IMG/VR virus record: IMGVR_UViG_3300037488_002133
Location: 1-56,400 of that record
Reading direction: 5' to 3' (one strand)
Length of the DNA: 56,400 bases
Source of the DNA: a virus
Shown here: positions 34,746-41,595 of the stretch, piece after piece
Position numbering within the stretch: the stretch's first letter is position 1
Layout: each line of letters begins with the position of its first letter
The notes under the pieces: generated by a model
What the model was told of the DNA's origin: nothing
Seen by the model: the letters and a program-made list of their open reading frames with translations, nothing else
Database searches by the model: none
Position numbers and translations under genes: made by a program

Positions 34746-34776
34746 AGGACTGGGTTGACTGGGTTGACTGGGTTGA
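34746..34776 (+). repeat. GACTGGGTT direct repeat, three copies
   Basis: Nine-base tandem copies in the leader of the first leftward gene. The related GGACTGGGTTGGG before the MoxR gene (33830-33842) shares the unit, so the leader is part of the duplicated segment. Confidence 0.7.
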
Positions 34777-34783
34777 TTGAAGC

Positions 34784-34838
34784 GTGAGTGCTTCCTACAG
34801 GGCTCACGGGGAGCGTGGGCGCTGTAGGAAACACTCAC
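34784..34838 (-). ncRNA. Long leader hairpin with a competing upstream partner
   Basis: Bases 34838-34822 and 34800-34784 (minus RNA) pair over 17 positions: 16 Watson-Crick pairs and one G-U. On the plus strand that pair would be A-C, which favours leftward RNA. The 21-base loop includes CACG/CGTG. The upstream sequence GGAACACUC (34849-34841) can instead pair with GAGUGUUUCC inside the stem, giving two mutually exclusive folds, an attenuator-like arrangement. Confidence 0.5.
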
Positions 34839-35205
34839 TGGAGTGTTCCTGCCCGATTGTCCCCCACGTCGGTTAAGAGCGTAGTTTTGTCGGGCGATGC
34901 ACGGCTGGCGGGGGGATGACCAGTGTGTCCCTCGGTGCGCTGGTTGGAGCGCGTTTGTCGAGGGCAGCTATTACGACCAGATGAAGGGTCGAGGCGGGGG
35001 AGATAGATCAGTCGGAGGGAGTTACCCCTGCAGTCGATCACTTCCTTTACGCTTGGCTCACCATCCCCCATCGCGGCGTAGCGCGACTTTCGGAGCCCTT
35101 GGAGTGGGAGTGAGGGGGGAAGCGTTTGGCTCGTTGAGCCGCTCGCTTTCTACCGTCCTCGCTGCCACTGAAAACAAGCTGCTGGATGATGGGGGCTCGG
35201 TCAAG

Positions 35206-35226
35206 CGCATAAAACAGAATCTGTTT
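35206..35226 (-). repeat. 21-base sequence, copy 1
   Basis: Minus strand AAACAGATTCTGTTTTATGCG; copy 2 at 36978-36998 on the plus strand differs at two positions. The core AAACAG-ATT-CTGTTT is an inverted repeat. Role unknown. Confidence 0.5.
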
Positions 35227-35325
35227 ACGATTGTTCACAAAGTGTTGGAGATGAGGCAATTAAAGTTTCGTCGATTTTTGAGGGTTTTGGGATATCCAAG
35301 GCGTGGATACGAAATTAGGAGCATC

Positions 35326-35434
35326 CTTATGGGTAGGTTATCTCTATAATTGTATGGAAAAAAATAAGAGAGTAAGGGTAGGGATACAGTATATAAATAT
35401 TAGAGAGGGGTTTCCCCATTGACCTACCCATAAG
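35326..35434. promoter_or_regulatory. AT-rich divergent control element between 13-bp inverted repeats
   Basis: CTTATGGGTAGGT (35326-35338) and ACCTACCCATAAG (35422-35434) are perfect inverted repeats with 83 AT-rich bases between them, including TATATAAATATTAG. It lies between the leftward operon and the rightward zinc-finger gene, so it could hold divergent promoters with a shared operator, or an origin core. Exact -35/-10 boxes are not assigned. Confidence 0.45.
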
Positions 35435-35480
35435 TCTGTCGAGAGTTGACTCGGCGGCGACGGAGCGCACACTGGTCGGC

Positions 35481-35756
35481 ATGGAGACGATCTACGACCA
35501 CCACTACCACAACCCCGACTTGAATCCGAAAAAGCGATACAGGGAGCGGCAGCGTGATCGGTTCCTCTGCGTGCATTGTCCGCAGCCAACGGTGCCCGGT
35601 TACGTCCGGTGCCAGCGCCACCTAATGGTGAGGCGGGCTCGGCGAGTCGGCGAGTCGGCCAAGGCTACGGCTCGAAAGCATGAGCGGGAGCGGCAGGAAA
35701 TGTGGATGCTGATGCTCGCGGCTCGGGTCCGTCGTGGTCAGGCCGATGTCATCTGA
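35481..35756 (+). CDS. Small zinc-finger-like protein
   Basis: A 91-residue protein. CVHCPQPTVPGYVRCQRHL near residue 30 gives a CxxC-x10-CxxH metal-binding pattern. The rest is very basic (RRARRVGESAKATARKHERERQ). This suggests a DNA- or RNA-binding regulator, or a very short HNH-like remnant. Its stop codon overlaps a 15-bp palindrome (35754-35768). It faces rightward, away from the replication operon. Confidence 0.6.
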   Translation: METIYDHHYHNPDLNPKKRYRERQRDRFLCVHCPQPTVPGYVRCQRHLMVRRARRVGESAKATARKHERERQEMWMLMLAARVRRGQADVI

Positions 35757-35768
35757 GACTGGGTCTCA
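35754..35768. promoter_or_regulatory. Operator-like palindrome, site 1
   Basis: TGAGACTGGGTCTCA matches the 15-bp palindrome found twice at 36837-36873 at 13 of 15 positions, with arms TGAGAC/GTCTCA. It sits at the 5' side of the gap leading to the HTH/TerS-like gene. Confidence 0.5.
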
Positions 35769-36029
35769 ATAGGGTCAAAAACAGGGCTTTCGTAAGTGCC
35801 TGAAAACAGGTGGTTTACGTGAGTCGAAACAAACGGGTCGAAATCGATTCTAAGGCCCATTGCGGCCAATCCTCGGGGGGTCGGGCAAAAACGAGGGCAC
35901 TGGTAGCGGTTGTCAGATGATTTGTTGGGGGACCAATGAGTTAGGTGATTTCGGAATTTCGGAATAGGGGCCGCAGAATCGATTTAAACGGGGGTGGGCG
36001 ATTTAAGGCTTGATTTGAGGCTTATTGCG
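35769..36029 (+). other. Intergenic region before the HTH gene
   Basis: About 260 bases without a credible frame. GATTTCGGAATTTCGGAAT (about 35947-35965) contains a short direct repeat, and AT-rich and G-rich blocks alternate. It probably holds a promoter for the HTH gene; no boxes could be fixed. Confidence 0.4.
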
Positions 36030-36045
36030 ACTGAGTCTCAGTCTC
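36030..36045. promoter_or_regulatory. Operator-like palindrome at the start codon, site 2
   Basis: ACTGAGTCTCAGT (36030-36042) is a perfect 13-bp palindrome followed by CTC and then the ATG at 36046. A protein bound here would block initiation or the promoter; autoregulation by the gene product is plausible. Confidence 0.5.
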
Positions 36046-36699
36046 ATGTCGAATCTGGGGATAGCGCCGTCGCGGCGTCGAGTGGCGAGCGTTGATTGGC
36101 TTGCTGCGCGTAAAGCATTCATTGAGCGGGCAGAGCGCCCGACGGTCACGGAGTTGGCGGCTGAGTTCGGCTGCACCGTGGAGCGGATGAACCGCGCCAA
36201 CGCTGATGAAGGCTGGGCCACGCTCCGCGCTGCTCATCTGGAGAAGCAGTTGCGGAGTGGGGATGCCGCTGTGGCGCTGATGCGGGCCGCGCAGGCCGAT
36301 AGCGCCGTGACCCATGCCGTGAGCAACTTGGCATTGGAGGTGATCCAGCAGCTCCACGAGGTAGTGGCGAAAGCGGCGACCGTGAGCAAGGCCGAGAACA
36401 CCAAGGCCAACACCTTGAACACGGTGACCTTCGCCCTGCGGAACCTTACGGGAGCACTCAAGGAGGTGGGCATCGTGGGGGTGCCCAAATCCTTAAAGGA
36501 GTCGGCTGGGGTCGATAGCGGCAACGGTCGCTGGAACCCCGCGATGCTGGCCAGCCTGAACGTCACGGTCCAGAACCTGATGGCCCCGCCCGCGCCAACG
36601 GCTGCGATTCTCGGGGGGTCCGAGCGTCGGATCGGTCTCGACGCCACCAATCTGGTGCAGGCCGATGCCGTGAGGGTCGCCGCCGACGACGTTCTGTGA
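36046..36699 (+). CDS. HTH protein, terminase small-subunit-like or regulator
   Basis: A 217-residue protein from the ATG at 36046; a TTG seven codons upstream is unlikely because it lies inside the palindrome. Residues 15-60 (WLAARKAFIERAERPTVTELAAEFGCTVERMNRANADEGW) form a helix-turn-helix of the type seen at the N-terminus of phage small terminase subunits. The middle is helical (AVTHAVSNLALEVIQQLHEVV) and could oligomerise. The large terminase is far away (43372). Palindromes before and after the gene suggest it binds them, either for packaging or as a repressor. Confidence 0.55.
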   Translation: MSNLGIAPSRRRVASVDWLAARKAFIERAERPTVTELAAEFGCTVERMNRANADEGWATLRAAHLEKQLRSGDAAVALMRAAQADSAVTHAVSNLALEVIQQLHEVVAKAATVSKAENTKANTLNTVTFALRNLTGALKEVGIVGVPKSLKESAGVDSGNGRWNPAMLASLNVTVQNLMAPPAPTAAILGGSERRIGLDATNLVQADAVRVAADDVL

Positions 36700-36760
36700 C
36701 GACCGTCACCGAACCGGAGGCGGCGACAGGGGGTTGACGCCGCAACCGGATGTCAGGCGT

Positions 36761-36818
36761 GATCTGAACCACGATCTGAACCACGATCTGAACCACGATC
36801 TGAACCACGATCTGAACC
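36761..36818 (+). repeat. Iteron array: five GATCTGAACC units, 12-bp period
   Basis: GATCTGAACC begins at 36761, 36773, 36785, 36797 and 36809, spaced by AC, followed by a degenerate GATATGATAC. Twelve-base iterons of this kind bind an initiator or packaging protein on one face of the helix. A frame covering them on the minus strand is an artefact of the repeat. Confidence 0.7.
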
Positions 36819-36836
36819 ATGATATGATACAGAGAT

Positions 36837-36890
36837 TGAGACTCAGTCTCAGTGCGATTGAGACTCAGTCTCAGTGAGATTGAGTCTCAA
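36837..36890. promoter_or_regulatory. Palindrome cluster: two full sites and one half-like site
   Basis: TGAGACTCAGTCTCA occurs at 36837-36851 and 36859-36873, exactly 22 bp apart (two helix turns); TTGAGTCTCAA follows at 36880-36890. It directly follows the iterons. Similar palindromes occur at 35754 and 36030. Confidence 0.65.
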
Positions 36891-36977
36891 TATCAACGCC
36901 CCACCCCCCCCCGCCCCCGCCCTGCATAAGCATATACCCCTCTCAGATTCCGCTATAGTTTTTCACTATTCACGAAT

Positions 36978-36998
36978 AAACAAATTCTGTTTTATACG
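36978..36998 (+). repeat. 21-base sequence, copy 2
   Basis: AAACAAATTCTGTTTTATACG, two mismatches from the copy at 35206-35226 on the other strand. It covers the stop codon of the HNH gene. Confidence 0.5.
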
Positions 36999-37885
36999 AT
37001 CATCCAGCCGTCTGTCCGGTAGCAATCGGGCAACGGATAGTCGTACCGGACGTGTTTCCGGCGATTCCAACTTGCAGGAATTACTTGCAGGTTTCTGTGG
37101 CAGTGCGATCCACCCAGTGCAAGCGGAACGATGTGGTCTACTTCGTGGGTTACTCCGAGGCACTTAGATACCCGAGAGGCAATGACGTAAAACCCCGCTA
37201 CAAACGCCTTGTTTACGTCTGGGGACAATGCCTTCAACTTGGCGGCACGACGTCGAGCCTTAAACATTCGCTTTTTTTCGGGGTTGGCCTTGTTCCACGC
37301 ATTGGCCATCGCCCGTATTTTTTCGCGATTGGCCTTGCTCCACGCAGCATTTGCCGCCCGCTTTTTTTCGGGATTGGCCTTGGCCCACGCAGTGGATGCC
37401 GCCCGCTTTTTTTCGGGGTTGGCCTTGGCCCACGCAGCGGATAACGCTTGCCTTTTTTCGGGGTTGGCCTTGTTCCACGCGGCTGTTGACGCTTGCCTTT
37501 TTTCGGGATTTGACTTTCTCCACGCAGCGGATGCCGCTCGGACCCTTTCGGGGTTGGCCTTGGCCCACGCAGCGGATGCCGCTCGGACCCTTTCGGGGTT
37601 GGCCTTGGACCACGCAGCATTTAACGCCCGCTTTTTTTCGGGATTGGCCTTGGCCCACGCGGCTGTTGACGCCCGTTTTCTTTCGCGATTAGCCTTGAAC
37701 CACGCAGCGTTTGACGCCCGTTTTCTTTCGCGATTGGCCTTGGTCCACGCAGCGTTTGACGCCTGTGTTTTTTTTAAGAGGTTTGCAAACATTTCTGGCA
37801 AGAGCCAGTACTCTTGTCCGGTACCACTCTGGTGACTCCAAAAAATCATCCCATCTTCCCGGATAATGCCTCGTCTCAGTTTCAT
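36992..37885 (-). CDS. HNH endonuclease with 15-residue repeat array
   Basis: A 297-residue protein. The N-terminus (MKLRRGIIREDGMIFWSHQS) is followed by about eleven 15-residue repeats of the form ASxAAWxKANPEKKR. The C-terminal HNH domain contains VTHEVDHIVPLALGG, then HRNLQVIPASWNRRK (His-His...Asn...His-like motif). The repeats are basic and helical and probably track along DNA, as in homing endonucleases with repeated N-terminal DNA-contact modules. Overlaps the glycosyltransferase upstream by 4 bases. Possibly a free-standing homing enzyme. Confidence 0.85.
   Translation of the reverse strand: MKLRRGIIREDGMIFWSHQSGTGQEYWLLPEMFANLLKKTQASNAAWTKANRERKRASNAAWFKANRERKRASTAAWAKANPEKKRALNAAWSKANPERVRAASAAWAKANPERVRAASAAWRKSNPEKRQASTAAWNKANPEKRQALSAAWAKANPEKKRAASTAWAKANPEKKRAANAAWSKANREKIRAMANAWNKANPEKKRMFKARRRAAKLKALSPDVNKAFVAGFYVIASRVSKCLGVTHEVDHIVPLALGGSHCHRNLQVIPASWNRRKHVRYDYPLPDCYRTDGWMIV
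37255..37785 (-). repeat. 45-bp coding tandem repeat of the HNH gene
   Basis: About eleven copies of a 45-bp unit, each coding 15 residues, with a T-run (CTTTTTTTCGGG-like) in most copies. The repeats are in frame throughout and coding, so they are not a CRISPR array. Confidence 0.9.
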
Positions 37886-38739
37886 GCCAGAATAGTTTCC
37901 AACTTAGCCCGAATCTCAGGCGTAACGCCTCTACGGGACCAGAAGTAATGCACAGGCGACACCAACGGTCCATGCGTAGACACGTCATCCCCAAACAGGT
38001 TGTAGTCCGTCTCACCAATTGGCTTCCCATCTTTGCCCCGTTCCAAGGGCGTTATGCCGTGATCCCGCCAGTACTCGCTTGGCGTCACGACCCGCGTGAC
38101 CACAGCGTACCGTTCACGCCATTGCCCTGATCCCAAGGCAAACCCACCGATGGTTGGAAACTCTGCAAAGGTCTGAGGAAACTCGTTACGTTGCAGCAAC
38201 ACGTATTGAGTAAATGGATATCCGTGGCGGTCTTCGATCCACGTCCGCATCTCGCGGTACATCTCGGTCCAAAAGACCCCCGGATGTCTGACCATGGTCT
38301 CCCACGGCATTTCAAACCCAAGGGCATGCTCGACGCATTTCTGCCATGATGCCCTTGCCGGGTAATGCTGAAAGTCCGAGTACCGCTCACGCAGCAAGAT
38401 CGGCCTATCGTCACGCATGAACGTCTCCACCGAGAACGGCTCCTTGAAGACGCAGTCGGAGTCGATGTGAACCACCAGATCCGTGCCCTTGGGCACCCAC
38501 AGGTCAGCTTCGCACTTCACGACCTGATGATGGAGAAAACCCTTCCCAGCGGCCTCGTAGAACAACCGCAGATTGCATCCATGCTTCTTCGCCAACCGTT
38601 CAAATAGTTCACCATCCTTGTACGGCACCACAATGGTGACCCCCGCGAACCCCCGCCCGAACTTGGCAATTGAACGAAGGGTGTACGACGTGAAGTCGAA
38701 GTCGGGGGCGTAGGTGACGAGAAGGATCTCAGCTTTCAA
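37882..38739 (-). CDS. GT-A glycosyltransferase (DUF6492-like)
   Basis: A 285-residue protein. LVVHIDSDCVFKEPF holds the DxD metal/nucleotide-sugar motif (near residue 95), with LLVTYAPDFDFTSYTLRSI at the start and FHH/LHHQVVKCEADLWVP in the middle. The C-terminus YFWSRRGV.PEIR fits this family. It overlaps the gene after it by 4 bases and the one before by 4. Acceptor unknown. Confidence 0.75.
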   Translation of the reverse strand: MKAEILLVTYAPDFDFTSYTLRSIAKFGRGFAGVTIVVPYKDGELFERLAKKHGCNLRLFYEAAGKGFLHHQVVKCEADLWVPKGTDLVVHIDSDCVFKEPFSVETFMRDDRPILLRERYSDFQHYPARASWQKCVEHALGFEMPWETMVRHPGVFWTEMYREMRTWIEDRHGYPFTQYVLLQRNEFPQTFAEFPTIGGFALGSGQWRERYAVVTRVVTPSEYWRDHGITPLERGKDGKPIGETDYNLFGDDVSTHGPLVSPVHYFWSRRGVTPEIRAKLETILA

Positions 38740-39488
38740 GTGCGTAAGAAAAAATCAGAGTTGTAATTGGAAGATCGGGAAATCAATTCGCCATGGTTTT
38801 CGTAATCTTTTCGGTCCAATACAAACCTATCGTAAACGCACCCATTGTTGGCCGATTCAAGATCTTTTATGTCGCAGCAAATGTGGAATTTTTGCAAATC
38901 CAGTTTAACTCCGTTGCGATGCAAGGATGAAAAATCGGCATCCGACGAGATTGGGAGATACCCAAGGTTTTTTACTCGGGGCTTCAAAACTTTAGTATTT
39001 CTCCATAACGCTTGAGAGCACCAAAACTCGGCATTGAGCCGAGTCCCAAAAGAAAGTGATTGGGGGTCTTCAAGGGTTTTTACGTAGGAACTTCTAAACC
39101 AAAAAAAATTCCCTTTGAAATGTCTATACCACATGCATCCGACTAAGTCTGCCCCACGTTCAAGATGGATGCGGCAAATTTGATGGTTATCCAATACTCC
39201 ATCAGCCATGTAGTTTAACCACGCCAAACCGTTTTCAATCTCGGCATCGTCAATTTTGCTCGAGCTTTTGCAGTGAAGGTAGAGCCCGTGGAAATCCTCA
39301 ACGTGACTATCGAGCCACAGCCGTTGAAGAGCTGGGTACTCAAACTCTGAGGGGAGCGAGTCAACAATGACTAGGTTGCTTCTAGGTATTCCAGACCGCT
39401 CAACCCGATCCATTAACGTGGACAAAGATCGTGCGAGATTGGGTAGCCCACGGTTGGCACTGATGTAAATTCTAACAGGTTTGTTCAT
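38736..39488 (-). CDS. Glycosyltransferase-like protein
   Basis: A 250-residue protein. FHGLYLHCKSSSKIDD, ADLVGCMWYRHFKGNFFWFRSSYVKTLED resembles a family of polysaccharide-associated transferases (YLHxKG, then H..GNFWW...Y). No DxD was found, so activity is uncertain. The gene is visibly AT-richer than its neighbours, which suggests a separate origin. ATGA overlap with the next gene. Confidence 0.6.
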   Translation of the reverse strand: MNKPVRIYISANRGLPNLARSLSTLMDRVERSGIPRSNLVIVDSLPSEFEYPALQRLWLDSHVEDFHGLYLHCKSSSKIDDAEIENGLAWLNYMADGVLDNHQICRIHLERGADLVGCMWYRHFKGNFFWFRSSYVKTLEDPQSLSFGTRLNAEFWCSQALWRNTKVLKPRVKNLGYLPISSDADFSSLHRNGVKLDLQKFHICCDIKDLESANNGCVYDRFVLDRKDYENHGELISRSSNYNSDFFLRT

Positions 39489-39654
39489 AAATTGAATGGG
39501 TTAACGGGATTGACCCGTCGGGAGGCCGCCTGAACAGATATTACTGTTCCTACGCCAGCGCGGAAATTGCCTTAGATGTCCATCCCGACAGAACGGGACT
39601 TCAGCTTCCTGCTGGAGACTGTCACGCGCACCGTGCCAGTAACCCAAAAGTTGT
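39489..39654 (-). other. Intergenic gap with hairpins
   Basis: 166 bases without a gene on the minus strand. GAACAG-TAATAT-CTGTTC (39533-39550) and ACGGG-TCAAT-CCCGT are short hairpins, and a GC-rich stretch CGGCCTCCCG lies between them. Could be a weak terminator or a leader for the glycosyltransferase gene. Confidence 0.4.
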
Positions 39655-39864
39655 CTATTCTTCGCGGGCTTCGATCATGGCGTCGGCCAAAGCGTATGCG
39701 TTTTGGGCATAGTCGATCCTATGCAGTAGGTTTGGAAACTTTCCATCCGGTGCAGCCAGTAATCCAGACAACGCTTTTGCAGCGAAGTAATCGCGGATGG
39801 TCATGCCGCGAGAATCATTCTCGGGGTCGTATGGAAATGCGTGGGAGGTATAGTTTTTAGCCAT
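39655..39864 (-). CDS. Small conserved phage protein
   Basis: A 69-residue protein (PENDSRGMTIRDYFAAKALSG, then YAQNAYALADAMIEAREE at the end). The GMTxRDYFAAKA opening and a helical AYxxADAM end are common to a family of short phage proteins of unknown function. Start fixed 4 bases after the preceding stop (39869). Confidence 0.7.
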   Translation of the reverse strand: MAKNYTSHAFPYDPENDSRGMTIRDYFAAKALSGLLAAPDGKFPNLLHRIDYAQNAYALADAMIEAREE

Positions 39865-39868
39865 AAAT

Positions 39869-40126
39869 TTAGCAGTTCCAAGCCTTCCTCGACCAATAGT
39901 TGGCCGAGAGTTTGCCGTCACCGCCCTCAATGCCGCCGCTGCGGGCGCAGTACGACTTCTTGCGTGATGGCTGGTCCTTCTTGATCGACATCTTGGGGTC
40001 GCCAAAACGGACCAGCTTTACCTTGCTGCCGGACTTGGCCAGCACCGCTGACTTTTTCGTCGCACCCGGAGTGCGCTTGGGGGCATTGTATCCAGCAAAG
40101 ACCATCCCTCGATATTTGATGCTCAT
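39869..40126 (-). CDS. DUF6321-like small protein
   Basis: An 85-residue protein from the ATG at 40126 (ATGA overlap with the glycosyltransferase stop). VLAKSGSKVKLVRFGDPKMSIKKDQPSRKKSY then ARSGG and YWSRKAW match a small phage-encoded family with conserved FGDpkM and YWs..aW. Function unknown; basic. Confidence 0.7.
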   Translation of the reverse strand: MSIKYRGMVFAGYNAPKRTPGATKKSAVLAKSGSKVKLVRFGDPKMSIKKDQPSRKKSYCARSGGIEGGDGKLSANYWSRKAWNC

Positions 40127-41028
40127 AGTGATGCCGATTTGAAGAACTCCTGCCACTGTGGCAAGACCTCTGGCCAATCGAATCGTTTCATGGCTTCACG
40201 GCCCCGTTCACACCGGTCGGTAAAAGCATTGGGATTATCTTTGTACCACAGCAGACGTTCGACCGCAGCCTTCCGAAAGTCATCGATGTTGGACGGTAGT
40301 AACTCTGCGATGCCGAGTGCCGCCAGTTCGGCAGTGTTACCAACCGCAGACGTCAGCACCAGCCGTCCGCTTGCAGCCGCCTCCAATTGCGGGATCGGAG
40401 CCGTTTCGTAGAGCGCACTCGCCAGAATGCAATCCACGGTCTGCCAGTATTGGGGGACGGCGAGGTAGTTGTAGGAGTGGGCAGGACGAAACTCCAACCC
40501 AGCCGAGGTGGCACATTCCTGCGCCAGATACCCGCGTTTGAACTCCACTCCGAAATGATTCTTTCGATCCATTGCGGTGCCGTATCCGACCGTCTTGAGC
40601 TCCTTTGGAATCGACCCAACATATCGGGACAACGTCAGCCCGATAGGGAGGACTTGCGGAATGCGTCGGACACCCATCGAAAGCGAAATTGAGAGCAGGT
40701 TATGGCTGGGGACGGCGTAGCCAGCTACTTTATCAAACAGCGCGTCCACCTTTTCGTTCTTGGCTTTCGTGATGTCGTAGTCGCTGTAGCAGAACACGAT
40801 TATTTTTTCGGGTGGGACTTGGTACTGATTGACCAGCACATCCAGCCCAGAAGCGATTGTGACCACTCGGTCGTACTGACTCGCGATGAGGGCTACTTCC
40901 TCACGGCTGTAACTAACCAGCCACGACAGTACGTCAGACTGCCAACCGCGAGCGCAGAGGTGCTTGACCAGTTCTTGATGGATGAGCCCGAAAGCCCATT
41001 TTGGATCTACGAAGAATAGAATTTTCAT
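40123..41028 (-). CDS. GT-B glycosyltransferase (GT4-like)
   Basis: A 301-residue protein. MKILFFVDPKWAFGLIHQEL opens an N-terminal Rossmann domain; AVPSHNLLSISLSMGVRRI and ALYETAPIPQLEAAASGRLVLTSAVG match the GT4 donor-site end (E-x7-E region). Shorter than usual (about 350-400), so it is a compact form. Overlaps the neighbours by 4 bases. Confidence 0.8.
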   Translation of the reverse strand: MKILFFVDPKWAFGLIHQELVKHLCARGWQSDVLSWLVSYSREEVALIASQYDRVVTIASGLDVLVNQYQVPPEKIIVFCYSDYDITKAKNEKVDALFDKVAGYAVPSHNLLSISLSMGVRRIPQVLPIGLTLSRYVGSIPKELKTVGYGTAMDRKNHFGVEFKRGYLAQECATSAGLEFRPAHSYNYLAVPQYWQTVDCILASALYETAPIPQLEAAASGRLVLTSAVGNTAELAALGIAELLPSNIDDFRKAAVERLLWYKDNPNAFTDRCERGREAMKRFDWPEVLPQWQEFFKSASL

Positions 41029-41582
41029 ATTTTGTTTAGTTTGTGGAGCAGGTTAAAGATTGGGACAACGATCCATCGGGGAATCCAAGGCCACGGGAAG
41101 ACAAACTTGTACGGCCCAGAATCCGGTATCAGCATCGGCGTATCGCCGTTAATGACTCGGACGTAGACCGGCTCTCCATCGGAGCGAGAGATGTCGAGCA
41201 TCACGCCAGTGGTGGGCTCGGACGATTGGTCGGACCAGTTGCCAATGTCGACGTCGGTCTCCTTGCCGTGACCTTTGCAGTCGTGCGCCGTGACTCGGAT
41301 GTTTGTCGACCCGCCTTTGATCGTAACCCCCATCGTGCCACGGAACACCAACTCGTCGACCGTGATGTTGACGAGGTTGCACTGGTTGTTGACGTCGATG
41401 CAGTCCTCCATGCCCGAGGTCACTGATGGGAATTTCCCGTAGAAGTTGGTCAGTCCGGTGGAGAACTTTAACGTATCCGAAATCTCAGGACCGGGCACGA
41501 TGGCTCCGTCGGGCGTGAGATCGACCGACTGCCCGTTATCCTGCGGACCGTTAAAGCTGATGAGGTTGATGTCTTTGTTCAT
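41025..41582 (-). CDS. Hypothetical beta-helix-like protein
   Basis: A 185-residue protein from the ATG at 41582. Repeated beta-strand pattern (NQCNLVNITVDELVFRGTMGV, TIKGGSTNIRVTAHDCKG) suggests a short right-handed beta-helix. The C-terminus is aromatic and hydrophobic (PYKFVFPWPWIPRWIVVP) with a basic end. It could be a glycan-binding or membrane-near accessory to the glycosyltransferase genes beside it. No family assigned. Confidence 0.5.
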   Translation of the reverse strand: MNKDINLISFNGPQDNGQSVDLTPDGAIVPGPEISDTLKFSTGLTNFYGKFPSVTSGMEDCIDVNNQCNLVNITVDELVFRGTMGVTIKGGSTNIRVTAHDCKGHGKETDVDIGNWSDQSSEPTTGVMLDISRSDGEPVYVRVINGDTPMLIPDSGPYKFVFPWPWIPRWIVVPIFNLLHKLNKI

Positions 41583-41595
41583 TTCGGGTTTTCCT

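Larger units (their letters stand above)
34743..35325. other. Long leader / non-coding region of the leftward operon
   Basis: About 580 bases without a convincing gene; short open frames on both strands lack any conserved feature. It contains the GACTGGGTT repeats (34746-34776), the 17-bp hairpin (34784-34838) with a competing partner (34841-34849), and a copy of the 21-base sequence at 35206-35226. It is probably transcribed leftward as a long 5' leader. Confidence 0.5.
36700..36991. other. Non-coding control region (iterons, palindromes, C-rich tract)
   Basis: 292 bases with the iterons, three palindromes, a run of C (about 36900-36923) and an AT-rich end. No gene seen. Features suit a replication origin or packaging/operator region. 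Confidence 0.5.

Noticed and set aside
34835-35349. Overlapping open frames on both strands (150 codons plus, 78 and 70 codons minus) in the leader region
   Set aside because: None shows a conserved motif, all cover hairpins or repeats, and compositions are odd (Arg/Ser/Pro-rich). Treated as non-coding.
36563-36820. Minus-strand frame coding VQIVVQIVVQIV
   Set aside because: Direct result of the 12-bp iteron array; no natural protein expected.
37255-37785. Regular 45-bp repeats resembling a CRISPR array
   Set aside because: No distinct repeat and spacer division; repeats are in frame and code for the HNH protein; no cas genes.
39576-39860. 94-codon plus-strand frame opposite the small gene at 39655
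   Set aside because: Minus-strand frame has a recognisable small-phage-protein pattern and operon spacing; the plus frame has none.
41555-41580. CTGATGAG on the plus strand near 41555
   Set aside because: Inside coding sequence, with no GAAA partner or stems around it.
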